DNA from: Mycobacterium sp. 852013-50091_SCH5140682 | GTDB lineage: Bacteria; Actinomycetota; Actinomycetes; Mycobacteriales; Mycobacteriaceae | Direction of reading: 5' to 3' | NCBI RefSeq assembly: GCF_001665685.1 | Contig: NZ_LZTB01000052.1 | Span: 1-62,320 of the forward strand | Length of the DNA: 62,320 nt | Part shown: piece by piece, positions 17,026 through 26,067 of the stretch | Position numbering within the stretch: the stretch's first letter is position 1 | How the letters are laid out: every line of letters begins with the position of its first letter | Notes under the pieces: model-generated | Database searches by the model: none | What the model was told of the DNA's origin: nothing | The model's input: the letters and a program-made list of their open reading frames with translations, nothing else | Program-made: the position numbers and the translations under genes

Positions 17026-20000
17026 CTATGTGAGCGCCGTCAGATCGTTGTCGACCCACCCCGGACCGGCGGTGAAGAAGAGCTCATGAACGTGATGTCC
17101 GGCGCCGATGAAGAACACATGCTTGCTGTCGTTGCCCAGCGGGTAGCCGGTCAGGCCAGTGGCGGGGATGGGTGGCACCGCGCCGGCGAGGGTGGTCAGG
17201 TCGTGGTCCGCCCAACTCCCGCCGGAGTCGATGTCGAGCTCGTGCACGTGACTGTCGGCGCCGATGAAGAACACATGCTGACTGCCATTGCCGAGCGGGA
17301 ACCCGGTCAGGGCGGTGCCCGGCGTAGATATCACGGCGCCGGCCATCGCGGTCAGGTCATTGTCCGCCCAGCTCGCGCCGGCACCGGAGCCGATGAAGAG
17401 CTCGTGCACATGACTGTCGGTCCCGATGAAGAACACATGCTGACTGTCGTCACCGAGCCGGTAGCTGGTCAGCGCCGTGGCCGGATTGGGTGACATCGCA
17501 CCGGCCAGAGCGGTCAGGTCATTGTCCGCCCAGCTCGCGCCGGCACCGGAGCCGATGAAGAGCTCGTGCACATGGCCGTCGGTCCCGATGAAGAACACAT
17601 GCTGACTGTCGTCACCGAGCCGGTGGCTGGTCAGCGTCGTGGTCAGACGGGGTGTCGCTCCGCCGGCCAGAGCGGTCAGGTCGTTGTCCGCCCATCGCCC
17701 ACTGGAGCCTATGAAGAGTTCGTGCACATGGCCGTCGGTGCCAACAAGGAACACGTGCTTGCTGTCGTCACCGAGTGCGTGGCCGGTCAGTTCGCTGGTG
17801 GCGACAGGCGCCACGGCGCGCGCTAGTGCGGTTACGTCGTTGTAGACCCAGCCTTCGGCGGCGGTGAAGTAATACTCATAGACGTCGCCGTCGGTGCCGA
17901 TGAAGAACACGTGCTTGCTGTCGTCGCTGAGCCGGAAGCCAGCCAGGGCTGTGGTCGGGCTAGGAGGCACCGCGCTGGCCAAGGTGGTCAGATCGTGGTC
18001 CGCCCACACGGAGCCAGCCGCGATATCGAGCTCGTGCAGGAACTTGTCGGTGCCGGTGAAGAAGACATGTTGACTGTCATTGCTGAGCCGGAAGCCTTCG
18101 AGGGCGGTGCCCGCCACCGGCAGGGGCGGCCAGCCGGTACCGCTGACACCGACGACGGCCGGGCTGCTCGGATCATTGCTGAAGATCGTCAGTGTCGCAG
18201 CCGCGGCTCCTCGGTTTGTCGGCTGAAAGCGGATCGGGACCTCGACGGAGCCACCGCCCTCGACCGCCAGCGGCAAGCTGGCTACCTGTGGTGGGACAAA
18301 GGTCGGCGCGGACGAGACAATGCCGGTGATCGTCAGCTGACATGACCCTTGGTTGTTGATGACGAGGTCCCGGTCGGTGAACTTGCCTAGGCGAACCTCA
18401 CCGAAATCTCCAGCGCCAGGGACCATCAGCGTCAACCTCGGCGCCGGCGCTGTGCCCGACACGACCACGGTTTTGGGCCCGGTCGGGTCGTTGCTCAGAA
18501 CCGAGATCGTCGACGACTTCGACCCGATGGTTGTTGGCTGGAAGCGAATCGGCAACTCGATGGAATCGCCGGCGGCAACGACGAGAGGATAAGAAAAAAC
18601 CCCGGGGGGAACGAAGTCTGGCGACGACGAGCTGATTGCCAGGATCTGCAAATCGCACGGCCCGCGATTGTTCAGTACGAGGTCGCGGTCCACGAATGAG
18701 CCCAAGCAGACTTTCCCGAATTGCCCGGCATCGGGGAAAGCGAGCTCAAGAGCAGGCGCGCTACCGATACCGGTGGCGTCCACATCGAGATTCGGCGTAA
18801 CGGGGTCGTTGCTGGTGATCCGGATCGTCGCCGTCTCAAAAGCCGACGTTGTCGGCGTGAACTCGATTGTGAAATCGACCTCGTCGCCCGACTCGATCGT
18901 CAACGGCGTCGCGGGATTCGGCAAGACCGTGAAATCAGCAGACCCAGCGATGTTCGATACCGTATCGACGATCAGGTCGGCGTTGCCAACGTTGAATACC
19001 GTCAGCGTCCGATAGGCCCGGCCGCCGGCGCATACCGTAGCGAAGTCGAGATCGTCCTCAAGAGCAACCGCGATCTGTGGCAGTTGCGCTGCAACGGTGA
19101 CGGTGACCGGATCGGACGGAATGCCGTTGGCGATCACGCGCAACTCATAACTACCGGTGGGCAACGACGCCGGAATGTCAATCAGCGTGCTATGGACGGC
19201 GGGGCCGGTGGCTATTCCGAGCGTCGAGAAGTCAAAGCTGCGTACGTAGTGGACGGAGGCGCCCATGGTCAGCTGGACTATCGGGAAGTTGGTGGCCATC
19301 TGGGCGTCATCACCGTACGCACACGCTTGGGAGAGGCCGTTGAGCTGCGTCCCATAAAGCTTGTAATGGTGCCCGACCGCCATCGACGTCGGACAGGACG
19401 TGATCGTCGGCCGCCAGCTGGGGTCGGGCGCGACCAGCGCCGCATCGGGAGTCAGTATGCTCAGCTTCCCCGCCTCTTCGGAGCTGAACAGGACCTGTCC
19501 CGTCGGCAGCAACAAAAACCGTGTCTGCCACGTGTCGGTGGTGTTGTTGGTGGGTTGCTTGTCCAGCGCTACCGGCGTCGCGTTGGTCGCGGGGTCGTAG
19601 ACATACACGATCGAGGGGTTCGACCAGAATTGGGTCGCGTTCTTCTCAGCCACCGTGTTCCCGGCGACCAGCAGAACCTTGCCGCCCGGCAGCAGAACGC
19701 ACGGTGCGTCGATCGCCGTCTGGATGTTGCCGTTGGGGCTGTTGAAGTTGTTGCCGCTGGTGTCGGGCGGGAGGTCCGGTCCGGCGGCCCACGACCCGGG
19801 TTGGGCAGGACTCCCCGGGGGTATGTACAGCGCGGTGTGCCCCGTCGCACCGATCGCGAACAGGCGCCCGTTGGGCAACACGACCGCAGGACCGATCTCG
19901 CTGATGTTGACACTGACCGGCGGGGTGGCGTTGTTCTGGAGACTCATGAGCGCTAGCTGCTGCGTGAGTGTGGCCGGAGACGAGTCCGCCGGAACCCATG

Positions 20001-20604
20001 TGTCACTGCCGGGATCGTATTTCTGGGTCCGGGGTGGGGACGAGATGTCGACCGTCAGCACGGTGCCGTCCGGCAACAGCGTCCACGTCTCCTCGTCGCT
20101 GCCTTCGTCTTTATTCGTCGCAGCGGTGCCGAATGCGGTTCCCGCTATCGTCCACGTGTCGAGCACGGGATCCCAGATCGCCGATACGTTGCTGCTGAGC
20201 CCGCCGCACAGAACGCGCCCGTCGGCCAGGATGCAGGCGGACACGTCGCCATTGATCGCGTCGAAGGCGGGGCTCGGCTTGTTCATGGACGACCACGTGT
20301 TGGTCAACGGATCGAAGATCTCGGCCAGCGGGGTGTCGTTGCCCGCGTCGGAGTATTCCCCGCCGATCGCGAACACGCGACCGTCCCTTAGCACCCCGGA
20401 GGCGAAAAATTGCCTGGTGTTGGCCATCGTGAAGGGGCCGCCCCACGCGCCGGTGTCGTACTGACCCGCGCCGTCGGGCGTCAGCCGCCACCACTCAGCA
20501 CCACTGGTGTTGTGAACAAGCACCGATCCGTCGGACAGCAGCAGCATCGTGTCAGGGGTCAGCCCCGCTGGCAACCCACTGATGAGCTTCCACTTATTCG
20601 CCAT
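17026..20604 (-). CDS. Kelch / DUF1929-like / ASH-repeat / lectin-like repeat protein
   Basis: 1192 residues from ATG 20604, which has AAGGAG 7 bases upstream; an ATG at 20622 precedes that site. Residues ~1-395 form a galactose-oxidase-like kelch propeller (LLLSDGSVLVHN, LPDGTVLTVD, LPNGRLFAIG, LPGGKVLLVAG). An Ig-like DUF1929-type region follows (~396-505, LPTGSYELRVIANG). About 505-830 contain three ASH (SPD-2/Hydin) domains with FGEVRLGKFTDRDLVINNQG-type strands. Residues 832-1192 are seven ~52-residue repeats. No signal peptide or membrane segment, so location is uncertain. Galactose-oxidase copper ligands were not identified. Second gene of the multicopper oxidase cluster, 61 bases after it. 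Confidence 0.85.
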   Translation of the reverse strand: MANKWKLISGLPAGLTPDTMLLLSDGSVLVHNTSGAEWWRLTPDGAGQYDTGAWGGPFTMANTRQFFASGVLRDGRVFAIGGEYSDAGNDTPLAEIFDPLTNTWSSMNKPSPAFDAINGDVSACILADGRVLCGGLSSNVSAIWDPVLDTWTIAGTAFGTAATNKDEGSDEETWTLLPDGTVLTVDISSPPRTQKYDPGSDTWVPADSSPATLTQQLALMSLQNNATPPVSVNISEIGPAVVLPNGRLFAIGATGHTALYIPPGSPAQPGSWAAGPDLPPDTSGNNFNSPNGNIQTAIDAPCVLLPGGKVLLVAGNTVAEKNATQFWSNPSIVYVYDPATNATPVALDKQPTNNTTDTWQTRFLLLPTGQVLFSSEEAGKLSILTPDAALVAPDPSWRPTITSCPTSMAVGHHYKLYGTQLNGLSQACAYGDDAQMATNFPIVQLTMGASVHYVRSFDFSTLGIATGPAVHSTLIDIPASLPTGSYELRVIANGIPSDPVTVTVAAQLPQIAVALEDDLDFATVCAGGRAYRTLTVFNVGNADLIVDTVSNIAGSADFTVLPNPATPLTIESGDEVDFTIEFTPTTSAFETATIRITSNDPVTPNLDVDATGIGSAPALELAFPDAGQFGKVCLGSFVDRDLVLNNRGPCDLQILAISSSSPDFVPPGVFSYPLVVAAGDSIELPIRFQPTTIGSKSSTISVLSNDPTGPKTVVVSGTAPAPRLTLMVPGAGDFGEVRLGKFTDRDLVINNQGSCQLTITGIVSSAPTFVPPQVASLPLAVEGGGSVEVPIRFQPTNRGAAAATLTIFSNDPSSPAVVGVSGTGWPPLPVAGTALEGFRLSNDSQHVFFTGTDKFLHELDIAAGSVWADHDLTTLASAVPPSPTTALAGFRLSDDSKHVFFIGTDGDVYEYYFTAAEGWVYNDVTALARAVAPVATSELTGHALGDDSKHVFLVGTDGHVHELFIGSSGRWADNDLTALAGGATPRLTTTLTSHRLGDDSQHVFFIGTDGHVHELFIGSGAGASWADNDLTALAGAMSPNPATALTSYRLGDDSQHVFFIGTDSHVHELFIGSGAGASWADNDLTAMAGAVISTPGTALTGFPLGNGSQHVFFIGADSHVHELDIDSGGSWADHDLTTLAGAVPPIPATGLTGYPLGNDSKHVFFIGAGHHVHELFFTAGPGWVDNDLTALT
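17029..18111 (-). repeat. Seven tandem ~52-aa repeats (lectin-like) in the kelch protein
   Basis: Each unit follows TALTG-x-xLGDDS(K/Q)HVFFIGTD-x-HVHELFI, then W(A/V)DNDLTALAGAV. The HVFFIGTDGHVHEL pattern resembles blades of fucose-specific (AAL-type) lectins and similar six- or seven-bladed propellers, so seven units could close one propeller. Units 4 and 5 are nearly identical at DNA level with a 162-base offset (about four differences over 130 bases around 17348-17480 and 17510-17642), showing recent duplication or gene conversion. The other units have diverged. Confidence 0.85.
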
Positions 20605-20665
20605 GGTCAACTCCTTTCTCATTCCTGGTCTGTGGTTGCGAGGGGGTCACCGATCGACGGTGAGC

Positions 20666-22708
20666 TCACATCTGCATCGGTGTGCCGTCGTCCATGGGCA
20701 CCACGGTCACGACGATCGGCCGCATCATCTGGGTGTCCTCGTGCTCGAGGACGTGGCAGTGGTAGACGTAGCGGCCTGGGACGTCGAACCTGATGGCCAG
20801 CACCACGTTGCCCGGATCGACCCGGATGGTGTCTTTCCAACCGGTGATTTCCGCAGTGTCGTAGCTGCGACCCGGGTCCGGCAGGGGCAGCAGCGGAGCG
20901 GTGGCGGTCCGGGATGCCGGGTCGTAAATGTTGTTGCCCATGGCGTCGGCATATGCGATCTGACCTGCCGCGGACCCCAGCGGCTGGAACTGTGACTGGT
21001 GGATGTGCAGCGGGTGAGTGTCACCTGTGGTGTTGATGAACCGGAAGACCTGCCACTGACCGAGTTGGGGTCGTATGCCGACGTGGTCGTCAAACGCAAC
21101 CCGTGTCTCCGAAGATGTCTGGTCCCCGACCATCCATCCGTCGACGCGGTACTTCTTGGTTTCGGTGTCAGTGGGCAGCCGTAGGGCGATGTCGCCGTCG
21201 GCATCCTCGACAAGCTCCTGGACGTAGAGGTGCCCCGGCGGATCGGTTTCGGCCAACAGGATCAGGTGGTGCTCGTGTCCCTCGATTGAAATCTCGGGCG
21301 CGGCGTCATGGGCCGGGTGCGGGGTCAGACCATGCACCGTGCGCCGGTATGCGGCGTTGAGCTCGACGCCGTCGAACGCGCTGGCAGGCTGATCCATGCC
21401 GCGCAACTCGGCATCCGGATCGACGTCGAGGCGCAGCACCCACGGAAACGGATTGCGGCCAGGACGATCGCCCTTGTGCCACAGCCTGTTCAGCTGCGCA
21501 GGCGTCGGGACCTTTCCGCCCCCGAACGGTGCCTCCGCGGAGTTGATCAAATACACCTGTGTACCCGGGGCGAAACCGGACAGGTCGACCAGCACATCGA
21601 GCCGCTCGGCCGGAGCCAACGTCAGTGCCGACCTCGGGGCGACCGGGGCCGCTTTCCACAGCAGTCCGCCGTCGGAGCCGATGATCCGCAGTACATCGTG
21701 GTGCACTCTGACCTCTGGCGGTTGGTCCCCGGTCGACGAACGATCGACAGTCACCAAGTGCAGCCGGTAGGCACGGGCGTTGGACCCGTTGAGCAGTCGC
21801 AGCCGGTAGGTAGCCGGCCGGAGCGAAAGCTGTGGCCACAGCTTTCCATTCACCAAGGTAAGCGGCCCGAAAAACTCGCCGGTATCCGGAGTGGTCTTGT
21901 GCAGGAACCTAATCTGCCCGTCCACGGCGTCGATGTTGCGGTCCTGGATTATCGCCACGACCTCGCCTTCTTCGGGAGTGGTTGGCAGACCCAGGTCGCG
22001 TTCGGCCTGATCGCGCAGGATGTAGCCGCCGGCCAGACCCGAATACACGTGGTAGCGGGTTCCGTTCATCGCGTGGTCGTGATACCAAAGCAGCGCTCCG
22101 ACCTTGCCCAGCGCGATGTCGACATTGTCGTAGGTGTTGGCATAGAACGAAACCTGTTGGCCGCCAGCGGGTATCATGTTCTCCGGCCAGCCGTCAGCAT
22201 CAGAGGCCGAATGACCGCCGTGAAGATGCGTGCTGGTCCAACCCAATGGCGCCAACGGCATCTTCTCGGGCACACCTCCCTCACTGCCGAGGTAATTCTG
22301 AACCGAGTCGTTGTCCCCGTCGGGATCATCGACGACGGCCGTGCTGAACGGCAGGGTTGGTACCGGCCGGTTCGGATCGCGCTGGTACAGACTGGCGTCC
22401 AGACGATTCCGCCACGTCACGGTGGTGGCATTGCCGGCAGCGGCTTCCAGAAGTGGCCCGGGAGATGTCACCCCGCCCGGCACGCCGTAGCCCCACGCCG
22501 CGATTTCGGGCAGGTCCGGATGGATCAGCGCGGTCGTCGCCGCGATGTCGATCGTGATCGCGTCGCTCATCTTGACGGGCTGTAGCACTGCCAACGGGGT
22601 GACGAAGGGCCGCAACGGCGTTCCCGGATCCCATGGGTTGTCCGGAGGATCGATCTGATTGGAAAGCTTGGTTGCGTGCATCGGATGCCCATCCTTTTGT
22701 TCGTGCAT
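20666..22708 (-). CDS. Multicopper oxidase (CotA/phenoxazinone-synthase-like)
   Basis: 680 residues if started at ATG 22708, 671 from ATG 22681. All four copper motifs are present: HLHGG, WYHDHAM, HPLHIHQS and the C-terminal YHCHVLEHEDTQMM with the axial Met. The length and the first-motif spacing fit the CotA/bilirubin-oxidase/phenoxazinone-synthase branch. No Tat or Sec signal is visible, as in CotA. A TATAAC 7 bases before 22708 would make a leaderless transcript starting at that ATG; AAGGATG lies about 10 bases before the second ATG. First gene of the three-gene cluster. Substrate unknown. Confidence 0.9.
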   Translation of the reverse strand: MHEQKDGHPMHATKLSNQIDPPDNPWDPGTPLRPFVTPLAVLQPVKMSDAITIDIAATTALIHPDLPEIAAWGYGVPGGVTSPGPLLEAAAGNATTVTWRNRLDASLYQRDPNRPVPTLPFSTAVVDDPDGDNDSVQNYLGSEGGVPEKMPLAPLGWTSTHLHGGHSASDADGWPENMIPAGGQQVSFYANTYDNVDIALGKVGALLWYHDHAMNGTRYHVYSGLAGGYILRDQAERDLGLPTTPEEGEVVAIIQDRNIDAVDGQIRFLHKTTPDTGEFFGPLTLVNGKLWPQLSLRPATYRLRLLNGSNARAYRLHLVTVDRSSTGDQPPEVRVHHDVLRIIGSDGGLLWKAAPVAPRSALTLAPAERLDVLVDLSGFAPGTQVYLINSAEAPFGGGKVPTPAQLNRLWHKGDRPGRNPFPWVLRLDVDPDAELRGMDQPASAFDGVELNAAYRRTVHGLTPHPAHDAAPEISIEGHEHHLILLAETDPPGHLYVQELVEDADGDIALRLPTDTETKKYRVDGWMVGDQTSSETRVAFDDHVGIRPQLGQWQVFRFINTTGDTHPLHIHQSQFQPLGSAAGQIAYADAMGNNIYDPASRTATAPLLPLPDPGRSYDTAEITGWKDTIRVDPGNVVLAIRFDVPGRYVYHCHVLEHEDTQMMRPIVVTVVPMDDGTPMQM

Positions 22709-22715
22709 CGCCCGG

Positions 22716-22734
22716 GTTATAGGACAGCTGTCCT
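22716..22734 (-). promoter_or_regulatory. Promoter/operator of the multicopper oxidase
   Basis: A perfect 14-base palindrome AGGACAGCTGTCCT at 22721-22734 abuts a leftward TATAAC (22721 to 22716). The spacing to the ATG at 22708 fits a leaderless mycobacterial transcript. A repressor bound there would occlude the -10 region. The responsible regulator is unknown; it does not look like the TACCC-type copper box of RicR. Confidence 0.5.
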
Positions 22735-23648
22735 GGCACAGTCCCCTCAGCAGCGCGAGCCATTCGTTGGCTGTGCATCGTCGTGACCGGTCGTGCTCAG
22801 GTGCCGGCCACTACGCGATAAGGGCAACTCTGACACCAGCGGACGTCGAGGCCACGCGTAGTTCACTACTCGAATTGCGGCCTGGGTTGTCAGCAGTCAC
22901 TCACAGCAACTACACAATCAATGAACAGATTTGAGTTCGCGGCTGAAAAGGATCAGTCACCATATCGGTCGGTTGACGGGCACGAGCTGCGAAAGCCTTT
23001 GCGGTGCCAGCAGATCATCATTTCACTTGCAAAGGTATTTGATTGCGAAGGGCACGAAATCGCCGGGCAGGTTTTCCACGTCTCGAAAGACTTCAGCAAC
23101 AACAGCAAGCCGCCGCATGTAGGTTTCACGCTGGGCTGCATCTAGTCACGTCTTTGACCTGCGACTATTCGATTCGTCTCACGCTGGCTGCACCGGAGTT
23201 TGTCTCACGCAACGCTGCATTCCCCATCACCAGCCCCACCAACAGGCCGAAATGACCAGGCCTTTGCGGTCCTCGCGTCTGAGAAGCAATCGATCGTAAA
23301 AAGATGAAATCGATTGTGAGACACAACAACACATCTGTAGATTCTCACGGGCACTGGCCATTAATCACAGCTCCGTCCTTGAGGATTCGTCGTTTGTCTC
23401 ACCGCGTGACCACTCAATTAGTCTCGGGGTATTGACCACAGCGAGGCCGTTGGTTCGACGTGGTGGTGGCACCGGTTGAATTGTGGTGTCTACTGCCCGG
23501 ATTCTCCGCTGATTCCCTGAGCCGACACTCGGGCTGGAGAACAACTCTACCAAGAACACTGCTCCGACCATTCTGCCGTGGCCGGACATGGGCCGTGTCA
23601 GTGTGAGCTGGCGATTGATATGGGCGGACAGGGACATTGGTGGTCCGG
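22735..23648. other. Long gene-poor, lower-GC stretch
   Basis: About 900 bases. A 74-codon frame from ATG 22921 (MNRFEFAAEKDQSPYRS) and an antisense 62-codon frame are both unsupported. Base composition is visibly less GC-rich than the flanks. GTCTCAC-type motifs recur at 23166-23208 and 23396-23430 and a GAGACA at about 23321, suggesting old insertion-sequence debris. Confidence 0.4.
23166..23208 (+). repeat. Copy 2 of the diverged GTCTCAC repeat
   Basis: TATTCGATTCGTCTCACGC followed by TGCACCGG and a second TGTCTCAC. It is in the same orientation as the copy at 12129-12172, about 11 kb to the left. The two therefore bracket the hydrolase, methyltransferase/TetR and multicopper oxidase clusters. 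Confidence 0.5.
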
Positions 23649-23921
23649 TCACGCTTGATGTGGTGGGAGACGGTGATGCCTCGACGACGGCCGCGCCGAG
23701 CCCTCGCGATGGTCGAACAGCTCGGTGTCCACCCGGCCTGGCTCGACGACGGACACACGCAGGTGACGTTGCGCGTACTCCTGCCGCAGTGCCTCGGTGA
23801 ACGCGGTCACGCCGAACTTCGTCGCGTTGTAGCCCGCGGTGGTCGCGGCAGCGAAACTGCCGGCCACAGAAGAGATGTTAGGGCAGCGGAACCATACGCT
23901 CGCACCTGCAAGTGCCCTCAA
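23649..23921 (-). pseudogene. Truncated short-chain dehydrogenase (SDR) remnant
   Basis: The core of an SDR is clear: NISSVAGSFAAATTAGYNATK, with catalytic Ser and YxxxK, then FTEALRQEYAQRHLRVSVVEPG and VDTELFDH. The N-terminal Rossmann half with TGxxxGIG is missing, and after DHREG the frame degenerates and stops. A deletion relic, not a functional enzyme. Confidence 0.75.
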
Positions 23922-23942
23922 GCACTGTCTAACTTCACGGCG

Positions 23943-24923
23943 TCAGAACGGGGGTTTTGCGCGTTCATTTTGCCAGTGGTTGAACGCCGCCACCGATGCC
24001 ACCCTCACACGGTGCTGGCACCCGACGGTCTCCGCAATAGCCGTGCTCACGATCCTGCGGCTCGCGTCGCGGTTGAGGTACTCGGTACCCGCCTCCGTCG
24101 GGTCCCCAAGGACCACAACATCTTTCGTGACTGACATTGGCCTCCGTGCCGTCAGTGCGCCCAACTGCTCGTCGCGCAAGTTCACTCGTTCGGCGATCTC
24201 GGACCACAGATCGAACACCGGTCCGCCGTAGCGGGAAGGGGGTATCTCGTCGGATCCGAGCAGGTCGCTGGATGTATGACCACCTGTGTCGGGCCCGAAC
24301 GCCACGGCGCTGATGCGTTGCATGCGGGCTCGATGGGCCGCCCACTCCCATGGCGTTGCGTCCTCGGATGTCTCCAGGAAATGGCCGTGTCGAGCGACAC
24401 TAGCTGCTTCGGTCTCTGCGGTGTGCAATTGGATGATTGAGGACACTGTGGTCCCGTTCGAGTTGGGAAGGTGCTGTTCGCACCAGTCTTCTAGTTCGTC
24501 ACACGTTCCGTCGGGGTCGGACGCACCGTCGGGAAGATTTGTATCGATCCGTGGGGCAGCGTATTCAGGATCTGCGCAGTCATCAACAACGCACCACGGG
24601 CGTTCGACCGTTTTGCGCCATGCGCGTATGGCAGGACCGAGTTCGGCATTTTCCAGTGGGTGCGTGCCGAGGTTCAAAGAATCGCCGTCGGCCTCAAATT
24701 CGAGCACGGCCGCCATGTCGTTCAAATAGCGGACGTGGTCCTCCAAGTCTTGCACTCGGTAGAAGACGTCGTCGGCGTTCCTGGGGTCAAGAAGCTTCAC
24801 AACGTCATCGAAAAGCGCCAATGCGCCTTTCATCAGCGCGAGTCGCGCCAGACTCGCAAGGGTGTACCTGGTATCGGCTGGCCCAGGTGGAATATGCACT
24901 TGCTCTGAAGATGTGATGCCCAT
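23943..24923 (-). CDS. Hypothetical protein
   Basis: 326 residues from ATG 24923, with GGAAGG about 12 bases upstream. An N-terminal helical region (YTLASLARLALMKGALALFDDVVKLL) is followed by acidic sequence with several Cys (WCVVDDCADPEY, CDELEDWCEQHL), then a Gly-rich middle and a basic C-terminus ending HRVRVASVAAFNHWQNERAKPPF. No signal peptide or membrane span. I do not recognise the family. It lies between the SDR relic and other decayed genes, yet its own frame is intact. Confidence 0.6.
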   Translation of the reverse strand: MGITSSEQVHIPPGPADTRYTLASLARLALMKGALALFDDVVKLLDPRNADDVFYRVQDLEDHVRYLNDMAAVLEFEADGDSLNLGTHPLENAELGPAIRAWRKTVERPWCVVDDCADPEYAAPRIDTNLPDGASDPDGTCDELEDWCEQHLPNSNGTTVSSIIQLHTAETEAASVARHGHFLETSEDATPWEWAAHRARMQRISAVAFGPDTGGHTSSDLLGSDEIPPSRYGGPVFDLWSEIAERVNLRDEQLGALTARRPMSVTKDVVVLGDPTEAGTEYLNRDASRRIVSTAIAETVGCQHRVRVASVAAFNHWQNERAKPPF

Positions 24924-25318
24924 GCAACGCAGCCTTCCACCAGGCACCGACATCACGACCTTCTCACGCAATCACACGGTCCCGCTTTGCACACGGTCAC
25001 ATGAGCCGTTGGCGCCGTCGACGCGTCACGCGACGCATGCCCGCTGCTGCGGCTCGACCGCGGCGCTTGGCAACTCAATCAGCCGAGCACCGCGAACTAC
25101 CCGGGCGTGTCAGCCTGGCAGAGCGCTGCCGCGAAACCTCGCCGGGCGTGCGCAGCACCTTCCTCAATGGCTCCGATCGACGAGGTCGCGAGCGTGCCAA
25201 CCGGGCAGCGGTGCCCCTATTGTTGATCGATCGACTTCGCCGGAGGAAGGAGCCGCCGACGGTCAACACAGGCAAGACCCCACCAACTGACCCGCTCACG
25301 CCTCGCGAGCGCCGTGCC

Positions 25319-25597
25319 ATGTGGGTTGTGAGCGGCATTTTCGTCGTTGTGATTGCAGCGGGCGCGATGGTATGGGCCATCGCGAGCCACTCGTCGAGCC
25401 CTGTTCGATCCGGCGAGAGTTGCGTAACCGTCACGATGGCAAGTTCGATGGGCGGCGGGGTCGAGCACGCGTGCGGGGAGGCAGCGCGCGACTGGTGTCG
25501 CGCCGCCTCCGTCCAGCATGACGTCCACGCGCAAGCAGTCCAGGCTCAGTGCCGAGTCGCGGGGATTCTGCCCAAGGCGACAACGCCGGCCAGTTAG
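25319..25597 (+). CDS. Small membrane-anchored protein
   Basis: A single transmembrane helix (VVSGIFVVVIAAGAMVWAI) followed by an outside domain with four Cys (GESCVTV, HACGEAARDWC, AQCRVAG). The natural start would be upstream near VNTGKTPPTDPLTPRERR, where GGAGGAAGGAG (25241-25251) sits ahead of a GTC codon at 25262. GTC is not a start codon, so either the real start is ATG 25319 or a base has changed. Similar small tail-exposed proteins occur in mycobacteria; function unknown. Confidence 0.55.
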   Translation: MWVVSGIFVVVIAAGAMVWAIASHSSSPVRSGESCVTVTMASSMGGGVEHACGEAARDWCRAASVQHDVHAQAVQAQCRVAGILPKATTPAS

Positions 25598-25599
25598 TG

Positions 25600-25856
25600 T
25601 GGCTCGCGCTACCGTCAATGACCCAGATGTTGCTGCGGTCACCGGCTTTCACCGCACGGCCTCTGCCGACCCAGTCGGTCCGAACGACCTGAACTTCACC
25701 GCCCCGGGCGCCGGCGACCGCGCAGACCGCAGTCGCGGCCAGCGCTACCAGGACTGCGAACACGATCACGCACGCTTCGACCCGGTCGGTCCAGCCAAGC
25801 AGCGGATTGCGGCCAAATGCGCGGCAGCTTCGGCAACGAAGCGAAACGACGTACAT
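25600..25856 (-). pseudogene. Remnant of a mycobacterial two-helix membrane protein with internal deletion
   Basis: It starts properly: GGAG upstream of ATG 25856, then RNPLLGWTDRVEACVIVFAV, the beginning of a large mycobacterial membrane-protein family (RNPL-x-R-x-DR-x-EA). After AVCAVAGA the sequence jumps to WVGRGRAVKAGDRSNIWVI, which in intact members lies ~50 residues later. The second membrane span is not seen, and the downstream part is arginine-rich noise. Interpreted as a deletion derivative. Confidence 0.5.
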
Positions 25857-26067
25857 GGCGACTCCTGCGGTCCTTTACCGGCAGGTGTGTCGACGACCCA
25901 ATTCTCATCCGCCTGGCCCACCGTTTTCAATAGTCCAAATGGCGAGACCAACGCATTTAGCGGTCACTGGTCTGGACTGCCGTCTATCCAAGAAAAGCTT
26001 TGGGCGCCAACAGCCTCAGAGCAACATGCCACCAGGACCTGAGTGCCCCAGTCCGGAATCCTGCGCG

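Noticed and set aside
15571..17493. 640-codon plus-strand frame opposite the DUF4185 and kelch genes
   Set aside because: Spans two real genes and their spacer; repeats in it merely mirror the lectin-like repeat DNA.
22921..23145. 74-codon frame starting MNRFEFAAEKD
   Set aside because: In an A/T-richer debris region, no ribosome site or family resemblance.
23943..24923. Considered as another pseudogene of the decay zone
   Set aside because: The frame is long, intact, with a plausible start and ribosome site; kept as a hypothetical CDS.
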